From NCBI GenBank assembly GCA_028284705.1, contig JANQRE010000023.1, positions 62,001-126,000 of the forward strand: DNA of 64,000 nt, in the 5' to 3' direction. The stretch's first letter is position 1; every line of letters starts with the position of its first letter. This DNA comes from Paracoccaceae bacterium (lineage in GTDB: Bacteria > Pseudomonadota > Alphaproteobacteria > Rhodobacterales > Rhodobacteraceae). Positions 54,363 to 63,515 of the stretch are shown piece after piece. Below the pieces are notes generated by a model. That model was not told where the DNA came from. It did not search any database and saw only the letters and a program-made list of their open reading frames with translations. Position numbers and translations under genes: made by a program.

Positions 54363-55114
54363 TCACTTGCAGTCCAGCGCTTGCGTCACCGATGCAAGCC
54401 CCTGAAATGCCCCAAGACTGCGCGTCTCCAGCCTGCCATCTTTCAAGACCGTCGCCATAATTTCCGCCCAATTGGCGGAGGCGGTGATCATCTCCGGCCC
54501 CTGTCCGCAATCGCGCAAGCCTCCGGTGATGAAATCCTCACCGATCCGGTGATTTGTAAGTCCCGGCAAATCCGCGACGGGCTGCAACGCGCCCTCTTTG
54601 AACCGCCACACCCGTAAGGTCTTCGCCAGATGTGGACGGTCGATATAGGCAAGCTCTACGAACCCGTCCCCATCCAAATCCGCCACCCCGATGGGCGCCA
54701 GCCAACGGTTGCGCGTACCGATATGCGGGGTCGCGGCGATCTTCCCGGTCTGGTCATAGATCGCAAGCTGAGCGCCGGTGCTGGCTTCGCTCTCAATGAC
54801 CACCACTTCCATGTCACCGTCGAGATCAACATCGGCGAGACGCGGTTCGAGGTCTTCAAACACGCGCTCGAGGGGCAGTTCGATGCGATACCGAACCTTA
54901 TGCGACCAGTCTTCGGTGGTGATCACCAGTGTGCCCCATTCCACCGCGTCGCCTAGCACCCCATGGGCGTAACGGGTGGTCGGGTCATCATAGGTCGCAC
55001 CGATGATCTTCTCGGCCGCGGCAGCCCCGCTCGCAAAACAAAGCGACGCCAGCAGGGCGCGACGAGCCAGACAGCTCCAGAAGCGCAACGACAAACGCCG
55101 CGCCATCGACATCA

Positions 55115-55115
<1 letters not shown>
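54363..55115 (-). CDS. Exported FG-GAP/VCBS-repeat protein
   Basis: A 250-residue exported protein. An N-terminal signal peptide (to about residue 34, ending SGAAAAE) precedes a domain with FG-GAP-like calcium-binding loops, ADVDLDGDMEVVVIES and VADLDGDGFVELAYID, as in integrin-type beta-propellers. Only two to three repeats are evident, too few for a full propeller. A C-terminal Cys pair (RDCGQG, ALDCK) may be bonded. Its ATG shares one base with the ferredoxin stop (TGATG). The role is unknown. Confidence 0.78.
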
Positions 55116-55552
<437 letters not shown>

Positions 55553-55554
55553 TC

Positions 55555-56004
55555 ATGCTGCATAACCCGCCACACCGTCTCTATTTTGCCCCCAAACCCT
55601 GGCCGCGCCCGCCCGCCTGTCTGCCCCATGACCGTTTGCAGGAACCACCCAATGGGGCGCGGGTCTGTGTCGCGGGGCTTGTGCTGGTGCGCCAACGCCC
55701 CGGCACCGCCCATGGGGTGATTTTCCTCACGCTGGAAGATGAAACGGGCATCTCCAACATCATTGTCTGGAAAAAGACCTTCGAGCGCTTCCGCCGCGCC
55801 GTCATTGCGGGCCGTCTGTTGCGGGTCACCGGGAAAATTCAGCGCGAAAGCGGTGTCTGTCACATCATTTCGGAAAAGATCGAGGATATCTCCTATATGC
55901 TTGACGATCTTCTGCGCGACACGGGCCATGAGGAAACCTTCCGCCATCAGATCAATATGGACCCCGGCCCCGGTGCGGACAGGCGGGGGCAATCTCGCGG
56001 GTAA
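55555..56004 (+). pseudogene. C-terminal OB-fold fragment of error-prone DNA polymerase DnaE2
   Basis: A 149-residue ORF whose middle (residues about 35-115) reads VCVAGLVLVRQRPGTAHGVI, FLTLEDETGISNIIVWKKTF and LRVTGKIQRESGVCHIISEK. This matches the C-terminal OB-fold of DnaE2, the SOS-induced alpha subunit paralogue of over 1000 residues. Everything upstream (PHP, polymerase, HhH) is missing, and residues 1-34 do not resemble DnaE2. The LexA box directly upstream suggests an imuAB-dnaE2-type locus reduced by deletion, or a stand-alone SOS-regulated OB protein. The ATG abuts the box, so the true start may be later (for example a TTG near 55636). Confidence 0.72.
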
Positions 56005-56127
56005 GCCCGCTGCGGCGCGAAAGTCGCAACTCCCCGCCGATCCCATAGCCCGCAGTGGAAAAGCGCCCCCTCACCTGCTAGAAAACGCCTCGACCGACGC
56101 AAAGATCGGCACGATGAGGCAATGCAC

Positions 56128-56664
56128 ATGTTTTCGACCCGCTTTCTTCTGATCGGGGCCTTTCCCCTTCTCGTCTCCGCCTGTGCGGGCAACGGGTTCA
56201 TGCCCGATGTCACCCGTCTGATCGAGCCTTCCGTCATCGTGAAAACCGATGAAACCGCGCCCGATGCCACCCCGGGCACTTGCTGGGCAAAAGTGGTCAC
56301 CGACAATGTGGAGACCGTCACCGAACGAGTGGTCGTGCAACCGGCCGAGATTGCCTCTGACGGCACCGTCATCGCCCCGCCGATCCACCGCGAGATCGAG
56401 CGGCCCGTGAACGGCGATGGCGAGACCTGGTTCCAGCGCCCCTGCGAAGCCCAGATGACCCCCCAATTGGTTGAAAGCCTGCAACGGGCCCTGCAAGCCC
56501 GTGGGCACTATTCCGGCGAGATCACCGGCGAGATGGACCTGCGCACACGCCTGGCGATCCGCGCCTATCAACAACCACAAGGGATCGACAGTGGCGTGTT
56601 GAGCCTCTCTGCCGCCAAACAACTGGGCCTGATCGAAGTCGAGATCGACCCCGAAGAGAGCTGA
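56128..56664 (+). CDS. Peptidoglycan-binding-domain lipoprotein
   Basis: A 178-residue protein with a lipoprotein signal peptide (FLLIGAFPLLVSACAG; lipobox VSAC, Cys near residue 18). The C-terminal part, LVESLQRALQARGHYSGEIT through DLRTRLAIRAYQQPQGI, is a peptidoglycan-binding domain of the PG_binding_1 type. It probably tethers to the inner leaflet of the outer membrane and binds the cell wall. The ATG at 56128 has GAGG at better spacing than that at 56122. It lies 120 bases after the DnaE2 fragment. Confidence 0.82.
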   Translation: MFSTRFLLIGAFPLLVSACAGNGFMPDVTRLIEPSVIVKTDETAPDATPGTCWAKVVTDNVETVTERVVVQPAEIASDGTVIAPPIHREIERPVNGDGETWFQRPCEAQMTPQLVESLQRALQARGHYSGEITGEMDLRTRLAIRAYQQPQGIDSGVLSLSAAKQLGLIEVEIDPEES

Positions 56665-56738
56665 GCGCAAATTTTCTCAGAAAATTTGAAACCAAACTCT
56701 CCGGGAGAATTTGCACACAGGATTTCAGGGAAATCCTG

Positions 56739-57671
56739 TCACCGCTCCGCATGCTCTGCAAAGAAGGGCAACCAGACGTCCAGCACCGCCTCCGGCACCT
56801 GCTCGGGCAGGTAATGCCCGCCGGGCAGCGCCCAGCCGCGCACATTCTCCGCCCGTTCCCGCCAGAGCGCGAGACAATCGAACTCCGCCTCGATCACCCC
56901 GTCCCGCCCCCAAAGCGCCATAAGCTGCATCGGAAGTTTCCGGCTCTCCGCATTGTCATGGGCGATATCGATACTGACAGCGGCACGATAATCCTCGCAG
57001 GCCCCGTGGATCGTGGCCGGATCAGAAAACGCCTCGAGATATTCGGCCAATGCCTGCCTAGAGAACGTCTCAGGCCCACCGGACGCCCGGCAGCATTTCC
57101 AGCACCAGAACCCGATCGGATCATGGCCGATCAGTGTCTCGGGGAATAGCGCGGGCTGGGTCAACCAATACCAATGCCAATAGGCCTGCGCGAACCTTGG
57201 ACCGCCATGGGCATACATCTCCCGCGTCGGTGCGATATCGAGGGTGGAGAGCGCGATCACACGTTCGGGATGATCCGCCGCCATTCGATGGGCGACCCGC
57301 GCACCGCGGTCGTGGGCGCCGATCAGAAACCGATCCACGCCTAAGGCGTCGAGCGCGGCCAAGATGTCTTCCGCCATCGCGCGTTTGGAATACGGCGCGT
57401 GGTCTGCGTCGGTCGGCGGTTTCGCGGACCGGCCATAGCCGCGGAGATCGGGACAGATCACCCGATGGTGTTGGGACAACTCAGGCGCAACCTTGTGCCA
57501 CATCGCGGAAGTTTGCGGATAGCCGTGCAGCAGCAGAAGCGGCGGGCCGGCGCCTTTCATGCGCAGGAAGACATGAGAACCGGGCACCTCGATCACCCGC
57601 TCTTCGAACCCGTCAAAGAAACGCTCCGCCTCCGGGGCGGCCTCCAGAACCGCTTGCGCATCTGGCCACAT
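56739..57671 (-). CDS. Alpha/beta hydrolase, fluoroacetate/haloacetate dehalogenase-like
   Basis: A 310-residue alpha/beta hydrolase. The nucleophile elbow GAHDRGARVAHRMAADHPERV carries an Asp instead of Ser, as in dehalogenases, with the Asp-Arg-x2-Arg pattern of fluoroacetate dehalogenases. The AYWHWYWLTQPALFPETLI segment provides the His-Trp pair that binds halide there, and the C-terminal His is in LPGGHYLPEQVPEAV. Epoxide hydrolase is the alternative. GGGAGG precedes the ATG at 57671; the TTG two codons upstream is rejected. It lies upstream of nothing related. Confidence 0.82.
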   Translation of the reverse strand: MWPDAQAVLEAAPEAERFFDGFEERVIEVPGSHVFLRMKGAGPPLLLLHGYPQTSAMWHKVAPELSQHHRVICPDLRGYGRSAKPPTDADHAPYSKRAMAEDILAALDALGVDRFLIGAHDRGARVAHRMAADHPERVIALSTLDIAPTREMYAHGGPRFAQAYWHWYWLTQPALFPETLIGHDPIGFWCWKCCRASGGPETFSRQALAEYLEAFSDPATIHGACEDYRAAVSIDIAHDNAESRKLPMQLMALWGRDGVIEAEFDCLALWRERAENVRGWALPGGHYLPEQVPEAVLDVWLPFFAEHAER

Positions 57672-57718
57672 GGGCAATCCTCCCGGTGGCCAGACTAGAG
57701 GCGAACCTGTGCAAGCAA

Positions 57719-57742
57719 AAGAGGCGCCCGAGGGCGCCTCTT
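57719..57742 (-). terminator. Intrinsic terminator of degP
   Basis: AAGAGGCGCCC (57719-57729) and GGGCGCCTCTT (57732-57742) form a perfect inverted repeat. On the minus strand it is followed by a T-rich tail (TTTTGCTTG). It lies 22 bases past the degP stop and can also act on the opposite strand. Confidence 0.8.
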
Positions 57743-57764
57743 CATCTCAAAATCCGACGGAAAC

Positions 57765-59231
57765 TCAGCCTTCCAGCGACAAGGCTACGAAACGTGGATC
57801 GCCCTGGCGACGGATCAGCATCAGGAAGCTTTTGCGTCCGGCTTCCCGCGCCTCATCAATGCGCTCTTCCAGCTCAGCCAGCTCGGTGATCTTCTGCTGA
57901 CCGGCTTCGACGATCAGATCGCCCGCGCGCAGGCCTTTCTCGAAGGCGTCGCTATCCTCGGCCACGTCTTTCACGACCAGACCTTCGGCATTCTCATCGA
58001 GACCCAATTGGGTACGCAGCTCATCATTCAGGATCGCGACCGTCATGCCGAGAATGGTCTTCTCCTGCAGGTCTTCCTCCTGCTCCAGAACAGCGGGCAC
58101 AGCGGTGTTTTCCGCGTCTTCGCGACGACCCAGCGTTACTTTCAGTGTTTCGGTCTTGCCGTCGCGCACAACGAGCACACGCACGGCCTTGCCGACCTCG
58201 GTATTGCCGACGATGCGCACAAGTTCACGGGTGTCCTCGATCTCCTGACCATCGAAGGAGGTGATCACGTCACCGGCTTCGATACCGGCATCCTTGGAGG
58301 GACCGTCCGGCACATCGGTCACCAGAGCGCCACGCGCGTCAGCCAGTTCCAGCGCCTCGGCCACATCCTCGGTCACATCCTGAATGCGCACGCCGAGCCA
58401 GCCGCGGCGGGTTTCGCCGAACTCTTTCAGCTGATCAACCACGCGGGTCACAACTTTCGAGGACATCGAAAAGCCGATGCCGATGGACCCACCCGAGGGC
58501 GACAGGATTGCGGTGTTCACCCCGATCACTTCACCAGCAGTGTTGAAGAGCGGGCCGCCCGAGTTGCCCCGGTTGATCGCGGCGTCAGTCTGGATGAAGT
58601 CGTCATAGGTGCCGCTCAGCGCCCGTTCGCGGGCGGAGATGATCCCGGCGGAGACCGAGAAGCCCTGCCCCAGCGGGTTGCCGACGGCGACGACCCAGTC
58701 GCCAACGCGGGCCGTGTCGCTGTCACCGAAGGAGACAAACGGCAGCGGCTCATCGCTTTCAACCTTCAGAAGCGCGATATCGGTTTTCGGATCGGTGCCG
58801 ATAAGGGTCGCTTCCAGCGATCTGCCCGAGAAGAACTCGATATCGATCTTGTCGGCTTTTTCGATCACGTGGTTATTGGTGACGATATAGCCGTCTTCCG
58901 AGATCACGAAGCCCGAGCCAAGTGCTGAAGACCGGCGCGGGCGCTGACCCTCTTGCTGCCGATCAAGGAAATCGCGGAAGAAATCCTCCAGCGGAGAGCC
59001 TTCGGGCACGATGGGTTGCGGGCCCTGGTTGACACCGGCGACCGTGGTGGAGGTGGTGATATTCACCACCGACGGGCTGACCTGTTCTGCCAGATCAGCA
59101 AAGCTTTCGGGCATCTTTGCCTTCGCGGCGATGGCTTGTGCGAAGACAAGCGCCAGTCCCAGAAACAGCGCGGCTGCGGCGCGCTGTGCCGCCGACCGGC
59201 TTGGGACGAATGGAATGGATTGAGCGTTCAT
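57765..59231 (-). CDS. degP: DegP/HtrA-type periplasmic serine protease
   Basis: A 488-residue Do-like protease/chaperone for misfolded envelope proteins. A signal peptide (ending near FAQAIAAKA) precedes the trypsin-like domain with the complete triad: His121 (TNNHVIE), Asp151 (KTDIALLKV), Ser224 (GNSGGPLF). Two PDZ domains follow (about residues 275-375 and 395-485). GAGGAG precedes the ATG at 59231. It follows the hflK-hflC cluster on the same strand after a 179-base gap, a classic linkage, and ends in a strong terminator. Confidence 0.94.
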   Translation of the reverse strand: MNAQSIPFVPSRSAAQRAAAALFLGLALVFAQAIAAKAKMPESFADLAEQVSPSVVNITTSTTVAGVNQGPQPIVPEGSPLEDFFRDFLDRQQEGQRPRRSSALGSGFVISEDGYIVTNNHVIEKADKIDIEFFSGRSLEATLIGTDPKTDIALLKVESDEPLPFVSFGDSDTARVGDWVVAVGNPLGQGFSVSAGIISARERALSGTYDDFIQTDAAINRGNSGGPLFNTAGEVIGVNTAILSPSGGSIGIGFSMSSKVVTRVVDQLKEFGETRRGWLGVRIQDVTEDVAEALELADARGALVTDVPDGPSKDAGIEAGDVITSFDGQEIEDTRELVRIVGNTEVGKAVRVLVVRDGKTETLKVTLGRREDAENTAVPAVLEQEEDLQEKTILGMTVAILNDELRTQLGLDENAEGLVVKDVAEDSDAFEKGLRAGDLIVEAGQQKITELAELEERIDEAREAGRKSFLMLIRRQGDPRFVALSLEG

Positions 59232-59410
59232 TTCAGCTCCTCTGCCAAATAGTTCCTGCAAGATGCGCGGGACTCCCCGTCCAACGCGATGCACATAATC
59301 TGTGCGCCTGTGTTGAAATCTTCAACTCAACTCGGCGCACAAGCTGCTCAACTGTCGGTGAGCATTGTGACATGTCTTCGCCCCGTCACCTAGGGTGATC
59401 TGGGGGCAAT

Positions 59411-59764
59411 TCACTTCTTTTTTGTGGGCTTGGCCGGAAGTGCCTCTGCGCAGGCGCGGCATTGGCGGGCCACCCCCGCCAGCGCGTCCTCATCTGCCAG
59501 CACCTCATCCGTCAGAGCCACATAGCCCTTCATCACCGCCCCATAGCTCATCACGGGTTCACCGCCGTAGTGCTCAAGATAGGACGCACGATCCGCATCC
59601 GTCAGCCGCAGTGCGATCACACCGTCTTTGCCGAGAAAGCTGAACATATTGCCGTTCATGGACGTGTAGGGATTGGCTTTGCCCTTGACTGTCTCGCCCA
59701 TCAGGCGCTCCACCAAGTCCCGATAGCGGGCAAGCGCCGTATCATAGTCTGCTGATGCCCCCAA
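59411..59764 (-). CDS. TfoX/YjbR-like small protein
   Basis: A 117-residue protein whose centre (TSMNGNMFSFLGKDGVIALRL, then EPVMSYGAVMKGYVALTDEVLAD) resembles the TfoX N-terminal/YjbR-type fold, with the family position of a leading MFG-like motif changed. The C-terminus has a CRAC motif and a basic tail (AKPTKKK). No ATG fits; TTG at 59764, 6 bases after the DUF2065 stop and with GGGGTGA upstream, is the likely start. It is part of the hflK-hflC transcript. The function is unknown. Confidence 0.65.
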   Translation of the reverse strand: MGASADYDTALARYRDLVERLMGETVKGKANPYTSMNGNMFSFLGKDGVIALRLTDADRASYLEHYGGEPVMSYGAVMKGYVALTDEVLADEDALAGVARQCRACAEALPAKPTKKK

Positions 59765-59770
59765 CTTACG

Positions 59771-59968
59771 TCACCCCAATGCACCCTTGCCGACCCAAAC
59801 AAGAATGACGCCGCAAGCCACGCAGGTCAGCCCCAACATCCGGCGTGTCTCGGGCGGGATTTCTGCCAGCGCCTTGACCAGATCGTCAAAACGCGAAGGG
59901 GCCAGTGCAAGCACCAGCCCCTCGATCACGAGCACCAATCCGATGCCCAATGCGATATGTCCGATCAC
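59771..59968 (-). CDS. DUF2065 small membrane protein
   Basis: A 65-residue DUF2065 protein made of two hydrophobic helices (GIGLVLVIEGLVLALAPSRF and LTCVACGVILVWVG). It starts with GTG overlapping the hflC stop (GTGA at 59965-59968). The family is usually found immediately downstream of hflC, which suggests a role in the HflKC membrane complex or its neighbourhood; the biochemical role is unknown. Confidence 0.88.
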   Translation of the reverse strand: MIGHIALGIGLVLVIEGLVLALAPSRFDDLVKALAEIPPETRRMLGLTCVACGVILVWVGKGALG

Positions 59969-60849
59969 GGAGACGCAGCGCCTGTGTCAGAACGCAGGAA
60001 GTCGAAGAACGGATCACTAGGATCAATTACCAGCGTCGTGTTGTCACCGCGGATCGACTTCTCATAAGCGTCGAGCGAGCGGCGGAATTCAAAGAATTCC
60101 GCATCCGCGCCGTAAGCGTCGGCAAAGATCGCGTTGCGTTCCGCATCCGCCTGACCGCGTGTGATATCGGCGTTCTTCTGCGCGTCGGAGACAAGCTCGA
60201 CCACAGTCCGGTCGGCCTGAGCGCGAACCCGCTGCGCGGCCTCTTCACCGCGGGCGATTTCATCGGCGGCTTCCCGTTCCCGTTCCGCACGCATCCGCGC
60301 GAAAGTGGCGTCGAGGTTCTGTTCCGGCAGGTTCGTCTGTTTCAGACGCACATCCACCACGGTCAGCCCCAGCGGTTGTGCCCGCAGGGCCGCTTGCCGG
60401 GTAATGCGCGACATCAGCTCCGCCCGGTCGGCGGAGAGAATCGTGTTCGAGGTCACCCCGTCGGCACCCAGCACCGCCCGGATCACCGGGTTCAGGATGC
60501 CTTCCAGACGGTCCTCGGCGGCGCGTTCACCACCGACACCAACCGCTTGCCGGAACTGGACTACATCGTTGATCCGGTAGCGCGCGAAGGCGTCGACCAC
60601 GAGGCGACGGTCATCGGACGGCGTCACCTCGGTCTGTTGCGTATCGAGCGACCGAATCCGGTCGTCATAACGCACGACTTCCTGAATGAACGGGATTTTG
60701 AACGCCAGGCCGGGATCTTCCTTCACCGATCTGATCTGACCAAACTGCAGCACCAGCGCTTTCTCACGCTCGTCGACGATGAAGATCGAGTTGAGAAGCG
60801 CGAAGATCACTGCCGCCACGATGGCAAGGCCAAACATACCTTTGGTCAT
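59965..60849 (-). CDS. hflC: HflC, SPFH-domain regulator of FtsH protease
   Basis: The 294-residue partner of HflK. An N-terminal membrane anchor (LAIVAAVIFALLNSIFIVDE) leads to the SPFH/band-7 domain (EREKALVLQFGQIRSVKEDPG) and a helical C-terminal part (REREAADEIARGEEAAQRVR). HflKC forms a large periplasmic cage that surrounds FtsH. The ATG shares one base with the hflK stop. DUF2065 overlaps its own stop. Confidence 0.95.
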   Translation of the reverse strand: MTKGMFGLAIVAAVIFALLNSIFIVDEREKALVLQFGQIRSVKEDPGLAFKIPFIQEVVRYDDRIRSLDTQQTEVTPSDDRRLVVDAFARYRINDVVQFRQAVGVGGERAAEDRLEGILNPVIRAVLGADGVTSNTILSADRAELMSRITRQAALRAQPLGLTVVDVRLKQTNLPEQNLDATFARMRAEREREAADEIARGEEAAQRVRAQADRTVVELVSDAQKNADITRGQADAERNAIFADAYGADAEFFEFRRSLDAYEKSIRGDNTTLVIDPSDPFFDFLRSDTGAASP

Positions 60850-62000
60850 CAGTTCGTCCCTCCCGTCGCGGTCGCACTGCGGCGCAGCTCATTGAGCGGC
60901 AGATAGGGAACGACCCCCTGCCCGCCATTCTCGCCACCATTGTCGAGGATGATCTTGTCAGCCCCGCCATAGACGCGCTCGACCGTTTCCAGCCAGAGCC
61001 GTTTGCGGGTCACTTCGGGTGCCTTGCGATATTCTTCGAGAACCGAGGTAAAGCGCGCCGCTTCACCCTCTGCCTCGTTCACCTGTTGGGCACGATAGGC
61101 CTCGGCCTCTTCGAGGATTTGTGCGGCTTCACCACGGGCACCGGCGAGCACCCGGTTGGCGTAGGCATCAGCCTGGCGCTCCAGCCGGTCACGTTCTTGC
61201 TCAGCCGCCTGCACCTCGCGGAACGCGTCGATCACTTCACGTGGCGGGTCAGCCTTGTCGAGGTTGAGGCGCACGATATTCACACCGGAATCGTATTGAT
61301 CCAGCGTTGCCTGGATCAGCTGCTGCGCTTCATCGGCAATGATCTGGCGATCGCGGTTCAGTATCGGTGCCAGTTCAGAGCGCGCAATCACTTCGCGCAT
61401 CGCCGATTCCGACACCGCACGAATGGTCTCCTGCGGCTCTGCGAGGTTGAAGAGGAACTTGGCCGGGTCATTGATGTTCCAGACCACCTGGAAATCAATA
61501 TCGATGATGTTCTCATCCGTGGTCAGCATCAGGCCGCCATCGCCACGCGAGCCCGCGCCGATATCTTCGGTCTGCTCTCGGGTCACCGGCAGCACTTCTG
61601 CCGTTACAACGGGCCAAGGCGCGAAGTTCAGACCGGGATTGCCGGTCGCGGAATATTCGCCGAGGAACAGCTCCACCGACTGCTCTTCCGGACGCACCGT
61701 ATAGAAGGAAGCAAACACCCAGAGCCCGACCAACACGAGGCCGATCAGACCAAATGTGCCGCGGGACAATCCTGGTCCGCCTTCGCCGCCGCCAGTCCCA
61801 TTGGGCCGATTGCCGCCACCGCGACCGCCCATGAGCACCTTCAGCTGCTCCTGGCCTTTCTTCATCAACTCGTCGATTTCGGGGATCTGCGGCCCGTCGG
61901 CCGGGCGACGATCATCATCGTTGCCGTTATTGCCTCCCCGGTTGCCCCCGCCGCCGCGATTGCCACCGCCGCCCCAGGGTCCGCCGTTGTTACCTGCCAT
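60849..62000 (-). CDS. hflK: HflK, SPFH-domain regulator of FtsH protease
   Basis: The 383-residue partner of HflC. A cytoplasmic N-terminus of about 80 residues is very rich in Gly, Asn and Arg (NNGGPWGGGGNRGGGGNRGG); one membrane segment (LIGLVLVGLWVFASFYTV) follows, then the SPFH domain (RPEEQSVELFLGEYSATGNPG) and a helical region. It is coupled to hflC by TGATG overlap and lies 69 bases after gor with no clear terminator, so it may belong to a longer rpiA-gor-hflKC transcript. Confidence 0.95.
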   Translation of the reverse strand: MAGNNGGPWGGGGNRGGGGNRGGNNGNDDDRRPADGPQIPEIDELMKKGQEQLKVLMGGRGGGNRPNGTGGGEGGPGLSRGTFGLIGLVLVGLWVFASFYTVRPEEQSVELFLGEYSATGNPGLNFAPWPVVTAEVLPVTREQTEDIGAGSRGDGGLMLTTDENIIDIDFQVVWNINDPAKFLFNLAEPQETIRAVSESAMREVIARSELAPILNRDRQIIADEAQQLIQATLDQYDSGVNIVRLNLDKADPPREVIDAFREVQAAEQERDRLERQADAYANRVLAGARGEAAQILEEAEAYRAQQVNEAEGEAARFTSVLEEYRKAPEVTRKRLWLETVERVYGGADKIILDNGGENGGQGVVPYLPLNELRRSATATGGTN

Positions 62001-62069
62001 TCAGGTTTTTCCCTTCGTGATCATGATAATGTCTCTTTGGCTTTGTAATTGGGTGTATTGCGCCGAAAT

Positions 62070-63497
62070 TCAAGCGCTTCTCATGGGTTCTTTCATCGTC
62101 ACAAGTTCCTCCGACATTGTCGGATGCACCGCGCAAACCTGGTCGAATTGCGCCTTCGTCGCGCCCATCTTCACAGCGATCCCGGCAAGCTGGATCATCT
62201 CGCCCGCACCGGGGGCCACGATGTGGCAACCGAGCACCTTGTCGGTCTCTTTCGAGACCACAAGCTTCATCAGAACACGATCGTCACGCCCGACAAAGGC
62301 CTGCTGCATAGGTTTGAACGAGGTGCAGTAGACATCAATCGGCTCCTGATCGCGCGCATCTTCCTCGCTGAGACCCACCGTGCCCATCTCCGGCTGGGTG
62401 AACACAGCCGAGGGGATCAGGTCGTGATCGACGGGCGTCGGATTGCCTTTGAAGACCGTCTCGACAAAGGCCATGCCCTCGCGGATCGCCACGGGTGTGA
62501 GGTTCACACGGTTGGTCACATCTCCGATAGCATAGATCGAAGGCTGCGCGGTTTGCGAATACTCATCCACCACGATCTCGCCGCGCCGCCCCACCTCGAC
62601 GGAGGTATTCTCCAGCCCCAGATCGCTTGTGTTCGGCGACCGCCCGGTTGCAAAGAGCACTTTGTCATAGGCGCGCGTCATCCCGTTGGAGGCCTTCACC
62701 ACCACCGGACCGGCGGTTTTGTCATAGGTCGGGTGCGCCTCCTCCATCGAGGCGGTCGGCATCGGACCACCGGCGCCCTCCTGACCCTCCGGCCACATCT
62801 CCACGATATTGGTGCCGAGGTGCAGGTTTACACCTTTCTGCTGCATCATATCGGCGATCAGGCCGCGCGCCTCGTCGTCAAAGCCGCGCAGGATTTGCGC
62901 ACCGCGATAGAATTGCGTCACCTCCACGCCGAGCCCGTTGAGGATGCAGGCGAACTCGCAGGCGATATAGCCGCCGCCGACGATCAGCACCGATTTCGGC
63001 ATTTTCTCCATATGGAAGATGTCATCGGACACCATCGCCAGATGCGCATTCGTCGTCTCTGGCCGGACCGGATGACCGCCGGTCGCAATCAGGATGTGCT
63101 TGGCGGAAACCTTGCGCCCATCGGCGGTTTCAATGTCATGCGGGCCCGTCAGCTTCGCGCGGGTGTCGAAAATCTCGACGCCGGACCCATCGAGCAATTG
63201 GCGATAGACCCCTTCGAGCCGTTGCAGCTCGCCGGTCAGATGCGTGTGGAACTTGCTCCAGTCGAACTCACCCGCATCAACCTCCCACCCATAATCCTCG
63301 GCCTCGCCGAAGGCTTCGCGATAGGAGGAGGCAAAGACCATCAGCTTCTTGGGCACACAGCCCCGGATCACGCAAGTGCCGCCCAGACGGTCATCCTCTG
63401 CCAGCGCCACTTTTGCGCCCGTCGCTGCCGCCACACGGGCTGCGCGCACACCACCAGACCCGCCACCGATGACGAAAAGATCGTAGTCAAAGCTCAT
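62070..63497 (-). CDS. gor: Glutathione-disulfide reductase
   Basis: A 475-residue FAD disulfide reductase restoring glutathione with NADPH. The FAD motif is FVIGGGSGGVRAARVAA, the redox-active disulfide is in GGTCVIRGCVPKK, the NAD(P)-binding motif is VLIVGGGYIACEFACILNGL, and the interface His-Glu is in HPTMSEELV. A loop near residues 235-265 (EGQEGAGGPMPTASMEEAH) is an insertion compared with E. coli Gor. It starts 18 bases after rpiA and is likely co-transcribed with it. Confidence 0.93.
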   Translation of the reverse strand: MSFDYDLFVIGGGSGGVRAARVAAATGAKVALAEDDRLGGTCVIRGCVPKKLMVFASSYREAFGEAEDYGWEVDAGEFDWSKFHTHLTGELQRLEGVYRQLLDGSGVEIFDTRAKLTGPHDIETADGRKVSAKHILIATGGHPVRPETTNAHLAMVSDDIFHMEKMPKSVLIVGGGYIACEFACILNGLGVEVTQFYRGAQILRGFDDEARGLIADMMQQKGVNLHLGTNIVEMWPEGQEGAGGPMPTASMEEAHPTYDKTAGPVVVKASNGMTRAYDKVLFATGRSPNTSDLGLENTSVEVGRRGEIVVDEYSQTAQPSIYAIGDVTNRVNLTPVAIREGMAFVETVFKGNPTPVDHDLIPSAVFTQPEMGTVGLSEEDARDQEPIDVYCTSFKPMQQAFVGRDDRVLMKLVVSKETDKVLGCHIVAPGAGEMIQLAGIAVKMGATKAQFDQVCAVHPTMSEELVTMKEPMRSA

Positions 63498-63515
63498 GAG
63501 ATTTCCTGACGTCGT

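Noticed and set aside
55739-56152. Plus-strand ORF overlapping the DnaE2 fragment in another frame
   Set aside because: It is out of frame with the recognisable OB-fold and has no homology of its own.
61756-62331. Pro/Ser-rich plus-strand ORF spanning hflK and gor starts
   Set aside because: It is the antisense of the Gly/Asn-rich HflK N-terminus and crosses two real gene starts.
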